From assembly GCA_034436045.1 (NCBI GenBank), contig DAOTVZ010000226.1, forward strand, positions 1-35,447: a DNA stretch of 35,447 bases, given 5' to 3'. The position numbers and the translations under genes are program-made. This DNA is from H111-94 sp034436045 (GTDB lineage Bacteria > Chloroflexota > Ktedonobacteria > Ktedonobacterales > Ktedonobacteraceae). Below are positions 7,083 to 13,221 of the stretch, piece after piece. Position 1 is the stretch's first letter. Each line of letters begins with the position of its first letter. Under the pieces are notes generated by a model. It made no database searches, had not been told where the DNA came from, and was given only the letters and a program-made list of their open reading frames with translations.

Positions 7083-8105
7083 ATGAGAGAAGGAATCTAT
7101 GTCTATGGCATCATCAAGACAAGTAGCCCTCAAGAGTTTGGCACGATTGGTATTGATAATGGAAAGCCTGCCAATGTTGTAACCAGGGGATTTAAAGACC
7201 TGGCAGCGGTCATCTCCCTTAGTCCCTGGATGGTCTATGATACTCTGACAAAAGAGAAAGTTGTCAAAGACCTGGTGACTCACCAATTCGTCATTGAACA
7301 GGTGATGCAGCGTTTTACCATCTTGCCGGTAAAATTTGGCACGATTCTGGAGAGCGAGAGTGAGGTTAGCCAGTTCCTGGAGCAAGGCTACACGCTCCTG
7401 AGTCAGCAATTGGACAAGATGGAGGGGAAAATCGAGCTAGACCTCGTGGCCTGGTGCGAGATCCCTACCATTCTGGCTACCCTTTCCCGCCGCGATAGCC
7501 AGCTTCAGGCGATGCAGCAGGAACTCGCACAGAAAGGCGAGCAGGTCACAACGGAGGAGAAAGCCAGGCTCGGTCAGTGTATTCAGCAGGCTCTGCAAGC
7601 AGAAAAAGCGCGCGTTCATGCGTTGATCCTGCAAACGCTCAAGCCAGTGACGGAAGACGTGAGATTGCACGATCAGCTAAGCGATAAGATGATCCTCAAC
7701 GCCGCCTTTTTGCTGGAAAAGAAAAACGAGCAGTCTTTCTCAGCCCTTCTTGATATGCTGGATCAACAGTTGGAGAAAAACATCAATTTCCGCGTGGTAG
7801 GCCCGCTTCCTCCCTATAATTTCTCCACACTTCTTTTCAAGAAGATTGATCAGGAGAGTATCGAAAAGGCTAAAAAGACGCTCGGCATCACCGGTGAACT
7901 GACCGAACATACATTGCGAGAGACTTATCACCAACTCGCAAAAGCATATCACCCAGACACAAGTAGTGAAGAGGACACTGATCGCTTCCAGCTTGTGCAT
8001 GCAGCTTATAGAATTCTCAAAGACTTCGTAGAAAATGGCCCAATACAGGTGGAGGTATTCCAATGGAGGAAAGATACTCAGGAAGCCCAAAAAGTCAGAC
8101 TATAG
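7083..8105 (+). CDS. gvpF: GvpF/GvpL family protein fused to a C-terminal DnaJ domain
   Basis: Residues 1-250 are a GvpF/GvpL domain: it opens with the family hallmark GIYVYGIIK, has ILPVKFGTIL near 85, and ends with ILNAAFLLEKK and FRVVGPLPPYNFS. About residues 258-318 form a J domain, with LRETYHQLAKAYHPDTS (His290-Pro291-Asp292) and RFQLVHAAYRILKDF. The HPD motif is the Hsp70-stimulating signature. GvpF/L proteins of other organisms are about 250-280 residues without this tail. The ATG at 7083 is preferred over a GTG at 7068 because AGAGGAAC precedes it. The fusion suggests recruitment of DnaK to GvpA-GvpF complexes. The gene overlaps the next one by 43 bases. Confidence 0.9.
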   Translation: MREGIYVYGIIKTSSPQEFGTIGIDNGKPANVVTRGFKDLAAVISLSPWMVYDTLTKEKVVKDLVTHQFVIEQVMQRFTILPVKFGTILESESEVSQFLEQGYTLLSQQLDKMEGKIELDLVAWCEIPTILATLSRRDSQLQAMQQELAQKGEQVTTEEKARLGQCIQQALQAEKARVHALILQTLKPVTEDVRLHDQLSDKMILNAAFLLEKKNEQSFSALLDMLDQQLEKNINFRVVGPLPPYNFSTLLFKKIDQESIEKAKKTLGITGELTEHTLRETYHQLAKAYHPDTSSEEDTDRFQLVHAAYRILKDFVENGPIQVEVFQWRKDTQEAQKVRL

Positions 8106-8872
8106 ATACACAGAATACAACTGAAGGTCGCTATATCTACGGCATCATGATCGCCAAAGACAGGCGAGAATTTGGCCCCATCGGCATCGGCGGTAGAGGC
8201 GATGTCGTCTATACTCTACCCTATCGGGATATAGCCGCCATTATCTCCAGTTCCCCTATTACGAAATATCCAGTATCCAGGGAGAACATGATGACCCATG
8301 CGGTAGTACTGGACAAGGCGGTAGAAGAAAGCACGATTCTTCCTGTGCGCTTTTGCACCATTGCAACAGATGAACAGTCCATTATAGGCAGGGTATTAAA
8401 GCCGCGCTACCAGGAATTTATTGATTTATTAAAACAGATGGAAGGAAAGGTAGAATTAGGAGTAAGAGCGCATTGGATCGATGCCAAAGTCATTTTTACT
8501 GAGATAGTTGAAGAAAATAAAGAGATTAAGACGCTAAAGGAATCTGCTCTACACGAAAAGAACGAACAAAAGCACTACGCAAAAACGGTGAAAGCCGGTG
8601 AACTGGTTCAAAAAGCATTGGAGGAAAAGAAAAAAAGAGGGGCCGAAGAATTGCTCGCGGCCTTGCGACCATTCAGTCTTGCCGTGAAAGAAAATCAAAT
8701 CTATGGAGATACAAACCTGCTCAACGCAGCTTTCCTGGTCTCTCAAGAGAAAGAGCAGGCTTTTGATCAAAAGATAAGAGAATTAGATGAGAAATATAAA
8801 GAGAGGATTCATTTGAAATACACCGTTTCGCGCGTACCTTATAATTTTGTAGAAGTGGTGATTCATTTGTAG
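8063..8872 (+). CDS. gvpL: GvpF/GvpL family protein, second copy
   Basis: The 269-residue protein has the GvpF/L pattern GRYIYGIM near the start, STILPVRFCTI near 90, MEGKVELGVRAHW, a charged helical middle (about 150-200), and LLNAAFLVSQEKE followed by VSRVPYNFVEV at the end. Family members bind GvpA and are minor components or assembly factors of the vesicle. The ATG at 8063 has GGAGG about 8 bases upstream, inside the previous gene, giving a 43-base overlap and probable translational coupling. No J domain is present. The F versus L label is arbitrary because three family members occur here. Confidence 0.9.
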   Translation: MEERYSGSPKSQTIDTQNTTEGRYIYGIMIAKDRREFGPIGIGGRGDVVYTLPYRDIAAIISSSPITKYPVSRENMMTHAVVLDKAVEESTILPVRFCTIATDEQSIIGRVLKPRYQEFIDLLKQMEGKVELGVRAHWIDAKVIFTEIVEENKEIKTLKESALHEKNEQKHYAKTVKAGELVQKALEEKKKRGAEELLAALRPFSLAVKENQIYGDTNLLNAAFLVSQEKEQAFDQKIRELDEKYKERIHLKYTVSRVPYNFVEVVIHL

Positions 8873-8881
8873 GAGAGTTGT

Positions 8882-9838
8882 GTGCCTCTAAACGACCTAT
8901 TAAACGCGCCCTTACAATTCGTGCTGTTCGGTGGCAAAGGCGGCGTTGGGAAAACCACAATGGCCGCCGCCAGCGCCGTAGAACTGGCCAGAACGCGCAG
9001 GGTTCTCCTCTTTACGACCGACCCAGCTCCATCACTGGCGGATAGCTTTGGACAGGTCATCGGTAGCGAACCCACCACCATTGCCGGTCTTCAGAACCTG
9101 TTCGCAATGGAAATCGACGCCAGAAAGGTTCTCAAAGAATTTCAAGAACAATATGGTAGTGCAATCTTAGAACTGCTACAACAGGGTACCTATCTGGCCG
9201 ACGAAGAAACCGAAGAATTGTTTCGACTGGAGGTTCCCGGTCTGGACGAAGTCATGAGTTTCAAGAAGATCATGGACTTTATGCAACGTTCAGATTACCA
9301 GCTCTATCTTGTTGATACTGCGCCCACCGGTCATACACTGAGACTCCTCACGTTGCCGGAGCTTTTAGATCAGTGGATCAAGTTTCTGGCTACACTGCGC
9401 TGGAAGTATCACACGATAACCAGGCACTTTGCACATGAAGAGCAAAGCACAAAAGCAGACATCTTTCTATTGGAAATGAAAAAGACGGTGAAGCGGGTCA
9501 AAGAACTGCTGCAAAACGCCGAGAAAACAGAGTTTGTCGTTGTCACCATTGCCGAGAAGATGGCCGTGTCTGAAACGGAGGATCTTATAAAGAGTCTTGA
9601 GCGGATGCACATTCCCTCTCACCATATCATCATCAATAATATTTTTCCACACGATGGCTCTGATTTCGACCGGCAGAGAAGAATGGTGCAAGAGAAATAC
9701 ATTCAGCTTATCCAGGAGAAATTCCAATCACATAGCATCACAAAGGTAATTTTGCAGCCAACCGATATTCAAGGTCTGGCCAGACTACAAACGTTAGGTA
9801 AACAACTGTTTACCGCAACGAGAGAGGGGCAAGAATAA
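8882..9838 (+). CDS. ArsA/Get3-family ATPase in the gas vesicle operon
   Basis: The 318-residue protein carries the deviant Walker A GGKGGVGKTT (about residues 18-27), the switch I motif TTDPAPSLADSF (Get3/ArsA: TDPAHxLxD), and VDTAPTGHTLRLL, the switch II motif typical of ArsA/Get3. It has a single ATPase module, like Get3 and unlike the tandem ArsA of E. coli. Get3 proteins shield and deliver hydrophobic tail-anchored proteins; ArsA drives arsenite efflux. No ArsB, ArsR or ArsD is nearby, and the gene sits between gvpL and gvpG with 9- and 1-base gaps. A hydrophobic-client chaperone role, for example holding GvpA, is therefore more likely than arsenic transport. GTG start, with AGGAGAG about 6 bases upstream. 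Confidence 0.9.
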   Translation: MPLNDLLNAPLQFVLFGGKGGVGKTTMAAASAVELARTRRVLLFTTDPAPSLADSFGQVIGSEPTTIAGLQNLFAMEIDARKVLKEFQEQYGSAILELLQQGTYLADEETEELFRLEVPGLDEVMSFKKIMDFMQRSDYQLYLVDTAPTGHTLRLLTLPELLDQWIKFLATLRWKYHTITRHFAHEEQSTKADIFLLEMKKTVKRVKELLQNAEKTEFVVVTIAEKMAVSETEDLIKSLERMHIPSHHIIINNIFPHDGSDFDRQRRMVQEKYIQLIQEKFQSHSITKVILQPTDIQGLARLQTLGKQLFTATREGQE

Positions 9839-9839
9839 G

Positions 9840-10076
9840 ATGTTTCTTCTTGACGATTTATTGATCAAACTTCCAATGAAAGGCTTGCTCAGCATCGCTA
9901 AAACCATCGACGATATGGCACGAAATGAACTGACCAATGTAGATAAAATTAAGGAGGATTTATTGCACTTACAGATGCAGTTTGAAACCGATCAAATTTC
10001 TGAGGAGGAGTTTGAGCAAAAAGAGGCCGAGCTTTTGGAAAGGCTGAACCTCGCTAGAGAGTGGCAAGAGCAATAA
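9840..10076 (+). CDS. gvpG: Gas vesicle protein GvpG
   Basis: The 78-residue protein starts MFLLDDLLIKLPMKGLLSIA, the hydrophobic opening usual for GvpG. It continues into a charged coiled-coil-like helix with LLHLQMQFETDQISEEEFEQ and ERLNLAREWQ. GvpG is a small essential accessory protein that interacts with GvpF/GvpL and GvpA. It begins 1 base after the ArsA-like gene stop and is the last gene of the left unit. A 198-base gap with the second operator copy follows. Confidence 0.9.
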   Translation: MFLLDDLLIKLPMKGLLSIAKTIDDMARNELTNVDKIKEDLLHLQMQFETDQISEEEFEQKEAELLERLNLAREWQEQ

Positions 10077-10135
10077 GACAGGGTACCTGCAAGGGGCTTT
10101 TTATCGCGGTCGCCCTGCTCTCAGCCAGCATTGTC

Positions 10136-10172
10136 TGTCACCGATTACCAATGAGTAACGTTTACCTAATGA
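10136..10172 (+). promoter_or_regulatory. Putative operator, copy 2, before the second gas vesicle unit
   Basis: The block at 10144-10172 matches 4089-4117 at 28 of 29 positions, and the upstream TGTCAC is shared. The first dyad, TTAC-CAATGA-GTAA (10145-10158), is perfect here; the second (from 10162) keeps TTACCTAATGA but its right arm has drifted to AGAC. The 17-bp phasing of the two dyads is kept. The flanking DNA is not similar, so this is not a simple recent duplication. The remaining intergenic DNA (10077-10274) shows no ORF or clear terminator. Confidence 0.65.
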
Positions 10173-10274
10173 AGACACGCGCCCATGCAGAAACAGAGGT
10201 GCCAGTGGTCGCGTTGTTTTCTAGCAAGCAAGTGTGACGTGTTGAAGGCAGCATTCCTCGATAAGGAGATAGCT

Positions 10275-10835
10275 ATGGGAATCAGAGGCGTCAACAATCT
10301 TAAAGGTGTGAACGATATTAGAGGCATCCACCATCTTCGTATCGGTCGGGCACGAGGTATCTCTGATATTAACAGAGCGCGAAGCCAGAAAACTAATGGA
10401 AATCAGACAAAGCTTGATTTTGTGCAGGAGCAACTGAAACGTAATGTAGAGCAACTACAGAAGAATATGGGGGGGCTTCGTGGCAACTTGCAAGCTAATG
10501 TAAGACAGGCGCAGGCTAGGCTGCAAGCCAGTGTTGTCACTGCGCGCACCACTCTTGGCGAAAATACACAGAGACTCGGCGAGAATTTGAAAAAGGCTCG
10601 ACAAAACGTAGGACGCATCCCGAAAAATCTTCAGAGGATGCTTATCCGGCGCGCCGTGCAAATTGCCATGAATCGGGTTAAAAGAAAAATCTATGCGAGC
10701 GTAAATATGGCCCTGGCTAATGTTAGAAAGTTCCTGGCTATGATCCTGCAACTCATCCTGAAGATGGTGCAAGCTGCCGTCAAGGCAACAGAGCGGCTTC
10801 TGAGAAAGGACAGACAGGAAGAGGCGAGAGCGTAA
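10275..10835 (+). CDS. Unrecognised basic amphipathic protein of the gas vesicle locus
   Basis: The 186-residue, strongly basic protein has three parts. Residues 1-36 contain imperfect GvnnL/GVNDIRG/GIHHLRIG/GISDINR repeats. About 45-120 is a Gln/Asn/Arg/Leu-rich helical region (for example LQANVRQAQARLQASVVTAR). A C-terminal helical hydrophobic/basic part includes KFLAMILQLILKMVQAAVKA, possibly membrane- or shell-binding. The ATG at 10275 is chosen because AAGGAGATAGCT precedes it; an upstream in-frame ATG at 10185 has no such site. It opens the second unit, where other organisms often have shell-associated genes such as gvpC. It shows no clear GvpC 33-residue repeat, so a GvpC-like role is only a hypothesis. 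Confidence 0.8.
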   Translation: MGIRGVNNLKGVNDIRGIHHLRIGRARGISDINRARSQKTNGNQTKLDFVQEQLKRNVEQLQKNMGGLRGNLQANVRQAQARLQASVVTARTTLGENTQRLGENLKKARQNVGRIPKNLQRMLIRRAVQIAMNRVKRKIYASVNMALANVRKFLAMILQLILKMVQAAVKATERLLRKDRQEEARA

Positions 10836-10844
10836 TGGCAAACA

Positions 10845-10873
10845 GAGTAGTTCTCCGGCGCTGGGAACTACTC
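10845..10873 (+). other. Perfect 9-bp intercistronic stem-loop
   Basis: GAGTAGTTC (10845-10853) pairs perfectly with GAACTACTC (10865-10873) around an 11-base loop that can add a CC/GG pair. It sits between the basic protein gene and gvpO. No T-run follows, so it is more likely an mRNA processing or stability element than a terminator. Confidence 0.6.
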
Positions 10874-10924
10874 ACCCGCTCCATCCTACGAAGCGTTTTA
10901 AGTATTGAGGGGAGATAAGCTGCG

Positions 10925-11200
10925 ATGATGAATATAGCCAGAGAAAAAGCGAAGGCTTTCCTGCGAGATGCACTCGAACTTAAAGCAGAAGGAGAAGATG
11001 TCAGAATCACTGGCATCGATCATAGCGGTCGCGGCTTAATCATCGAGGCCGAAGTAGTAGAAAGAGATCGTACTCTACCCAAACATCCCGTGTTTGAGAG
11101 GAAGCGGTACACCATCAAACTGAATAGCGATTTTGAAGTTGTTTCCTACAGGGAGATGAAAAAGGAAGGGGCGGAAGAAGGAGAGGAAGCTTCTTCTTAA
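10925..11200 (+). CDS. gvpO: Gas vesicle protein GvpO
   Basis: The 91-residue protein matches the actinomycete GvpO pattern: an N-terminal helix (REKAKAFLRDALEL), a strand-turn-strand (VRITGIDHSGRGLIIEAEVV), then RKRYTIKLNSDFEVVSYREM, where Tyr-Thr-Ile-Lys-Leu and the final Tyr-Arg are typical. GvpO is an essential accessory gene in haloarchaea and Streptomyces clusters. GGGGAGA lies about 10 bases before the first of two tandem ATGs (10925 and 10928); either may be used. The acidic tail (EGAEEGEEASS) is unremarkable. Confidence 0.82.
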   Translation: MMNIAREKAKAFLRDALELKAEGEDVRITGIDHSGRGLIIEAEVVERDRTLPKHPVFERKRYTIKLNSDFEVVSYREMKKEGAEEGEEASS

Positions 11201-11204
11201 GAGA

Positions 11205-11220
11205 TATAATAAGTATTATA
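11205..11220 (+). promoter_or_regulatory. AT-rich 7-bp inverted repeat before the third gvpF/L
   Basis: TATAATAAGTATTATA consists of two perfect 7-bp arms around AG. It includes a consensus TATAAT and could be an internal promoter -10 overlapped by a binding site. It lies in a 77-base AT-rich gap (11201-11277) that contrasts with the tightly packed genes around it. Confidence 0.35.
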
Positions 11221-11277
11221 GAATCTTTCTAAAAGAGGCAATTTATTAAATTTTAGTATAAACAAGAAAAACACATT

Positions 11278-12111
11278 ATGCATGCTAACGACGGACTCTA
11301 TGCTTATGGGCTGGTAGGTGAGGTACCTCAACCACTTGATATTGTGGGTATCGATCAGCAGCACAAAGTCTATCCGGTGATCGGACAAGGACTCTCGGTC
11401 ATAGTGAGCGTGGTCGATATTGATCAATTTCAGCACCAGGTCAAGAGTTTATTGGCGGCCCTCAGCAGAGCCACAGGCCGCACAGAGCTGGAAGCCGGAG
11501 CCATACTGCAAGCTCACGAGGCTGTAATGGAAGCACTCTTACAGCATACCACGATTGTTCCTCTGCAATTTGGCACAATTTTCAAAGACGAAGCTGCCGC
11601 TATCAGGATGCTACAGGAGCATGAAGCAGAGTTCAAACGCCTGCTCGCTACACTGAGCGGTAAAGTAGAGTGTGGAGTAAAAGTTTATCTTGATAAGCAA
11701 GTGCTAATGAAACATCTGGCGCAGATTGATCCTCAATTCAGCAGGTCAGAGGAGCAACGCAGAAAAGTGTCACGAGGGGCCGCCTACCTGCTGGCGAGAA
11801 AAATAGAAGAAAAATTAAAGGATCAAGCCACAACTCAGATGGCACAGATCAGCGCAAAGATTTTTCAAGAGCTAAGCAAAGAGGCTGTCGAGGCGAAACA
11901 GAACACAATCTTACCGCAAAGGTTGACCGGAAAGAAGGAAGAGATGATTCTTAATGCCGCCTACCTGGTCGAAAGAGAAAAAGTAGCTCATTTTGAGCAA
12001 CAAACAAAAAAATGCCTGGAGCAATATGCAGACATTGGCCTCACGCTGGAAATTTATAACCCCAGACCACCTTACAGTTTTAGTAGCAACGTCAACACCG
12101 ATCAGCAGTGA
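11278..12111 (+). CDS. gvpF: GvpF/GvpL family protein, third copy
   Basis: The 277-residue protein shows the GvpF/L hallmarks: DGLYAYGLVGEV at the start, TTIVPLQFGTIF near 100, LSGKVECGVKVYL near 130, a long charged helical region (150-215), EEMILNAAYLVEREK near 222 and IYNPRPPYSFSS at the end. It lacks the J domain found on the copy at 7083. The ATG at 11278 gives the standard N-terminus, but no Shine-Dalgarno site is visible, so initiation may be weak or depend on the AT-rich leader. The next gene starts 16 bases after its stop. Confidence 0.9.
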   Translation: MHANDGLYAYGLVGEVPQPLDIVGIDQQHKVYPVIGQGLSVIVSVVDIDQFQHQVKSLLAALSRATGRTELEAGAILQAHEAVMEALLQHTTIVPLQFGTIFKDEAAAIRMLQEHEAEFKRLLATLSGKVECGVKVYLDKQVLMKHLAQIDPQFSRSEEQRRKVSRGAAYLLARKIEEKLKDQATTQMAQISAKIFQELSKEAVEAKQNTILPQRLTGKKEEMILNAAYLVEREKVAHFEQQTKKCLEQYADIGLTLEIYNPRPPYSFSSNVNTDQQ

Positions 12112-12127
12112 CCCTGGGAGTTCATTG

Positions 12128-12832
12128 ATGGACAGCGAAAGCAGCAAAACTGGTAATCAAGCACTCAAGAATCGTCATGTTACTCTTCTTGAACTATTAG
12201 ATAGAGTGATCGATAAAGGCGTGGTGGCGAAAGGTGAGGTTATGCTCTCAGTAGCAGATATTGACCTCATTTACCTTAACTTAGGACTGTTACTTTCTTC
12301 AGTGAAAACTGTTGAAAGAGCCGCGCGAAGAGGCGGCTATAGGTGGCTAAATCAACCACCATCTCCTGGAAGGCCATACCTGGACGAGCTACCAGTGAAA
12401 GAAGAGGCTATCGCAACACCATCCCAGGATGAGTTACTGTCGGCAATAGAGAGCAGTGATAAAGGGGAACAGCCTGTACGCGAGCAAACGAATCAGGAGA
12501 GCAATGAAGAATCTTCTGCGAACGCGGTACAACTGTTATCCGACCAGGCCGAACGCGATCATTCTCCCGCCGCCAAAACCAGTATTGACCACAAAAGTGT
12601 AGAACAGGGATTGGCTAAACTGGTCTTAACGCTGATCGATCTACTACGAAAACTGATGGAGAAACAGGCAATTCGGCGCATTGAGGATAACCAATTAAGT
12701 GACCAGGAAATTGAAGAGCTTGGCAATACCTTCTTCCTTCTGAATGAGAGAATGGAAGAACTCAAAAAGATTTTCCATCTGGAACATGAAGAGTTAAACC
12801 TGGATTTAGGCCCTTTGGGAGAGCTTCTATGA
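12128..12832 (+). CDS. GvpS-GvpK fusion protein
   Basis: The 234-residue protein joins two gas vesicle proteins that are normally separate. Residues about 15-65 are a GvpA-family domain of the GvpS type: LLELLDRVIDKGVVAKGEVM and SVADIDLIYLNLGLLLSSV. Residues about 155-234 are GvpK: LAKLVLTLIDLLRKLMEKQA, then RIEDNQLSDQEIEELGNTFF and EELNLDLGPLGELL. The roughly 90-residue linker is acidic and rich in Ser, Gln and Glu, so probably disordered. The ATG at 12128 has GGGAG upstream and yields the natural N-terminus; longer in-frame starts lie inside the preceding gene. The reading frame is continuous from the S to the K part with no stop. Confidence 0.9.
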   Translation: MDSESSKTGNQALKNRHVTLLELLDRVIDKGVVAKGEVMLSVADIDLIYLNLGLLLSSVKTVERAARRGGYRWLNQPPSPGRPYLDELPVKEEAIATPSQDELLSAIESSDKGEQPVREQTNQESNEESSANAVQLLSDQAERDHSPAAKTSIDHKSVEQGLAKLVLTLIDLLRKLMEKQAIRRIEDNQLSDQEIEELGNTFFLLNERMEELKKIFHLEHEELNLDLGPLGELL

Positions 12833-12881
12833 ACAGTTTCACCAACTTGCCGAATCTACACCAACGGAAAAGAGGTTACTG

Positions 12882-13193
12882 ATGGCGGGACAGGGTACCA
12901 GTCTACAAACCACAAATCTGGCCGAACTCCTGGAACTCATTCTCGACAAAGGGCTTGTAATCGTTGGCGATATCAAGATTAATCTGGTCGATGTTGAACT
13001 GCTGACCATCAAAATAAGGCTGCTAGTTGCCTCAGTGGACAAGGCCAAGGAACTCGGCATCGATTGGTGGGAACACGACGCCTTTTTTAGCTCCCGCGCC
13101 GCTCCCCAGCTTGCATCCCAGCAGCATGTTACTTCACCGTTGGATAGCTCTGCGACGCCCATTGAGCATGAAGGGCCGCCATCTCAGGCTTAA
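12882..13193 (+). CDS. gvpJ: Gas vesicle minor structural protein GvpJ
   Basis: The 103-residue protein has a GvpA-family core (LAELLELILDKGLVIVGDIK, INLVDVELLTIKIRLLVASV) followed by DKAKELGIDWWEHD. The GDIKINL and GIDWWEHD features mark the GvpJ/GvpM branch, a minor shell or nucleation component, rather than GvpA itself. The roughly 30-residue tail is Ser/Ala/Pro-rich and low in complexity. AAGAGG precedes the ATG. It is the last gas vesicle gene, converging on the leftward beta-CASP gene 28 bases away; I see no clear terminator between them. Confidence 0.92.
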   Translation: MAGQGTSLQTTNLAELLELILDKGLVIVGDIKINLVDVELLTIKIRLLVASVDKAKELGIDWWEHDAFFSSRAAPQLASQQHVTSPLDSSATPIEHEGPPSQA

Positions 13194-13221
13194 CTTACTT
13201 TTTCGCCTCCCTCGCTCACCT

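Noticed and set aside
8882..9838. Arsenic resistance gene arsA
   Set aside because: Single ATPase module, no arsB/arsR/arsD/arsC nearby and tight embedding between gvpL and gvpG; a Get3-like chaperone role fits better.
10185..10274. Longer N-terminus for the basic gas vesicle-locus protein
   Set aside because: The ATG at 10275 has AAGGAGATAGCT directly upstream; the extra 30 residues are Cys-rich, unlike the rest, and have no ribosome binding site.
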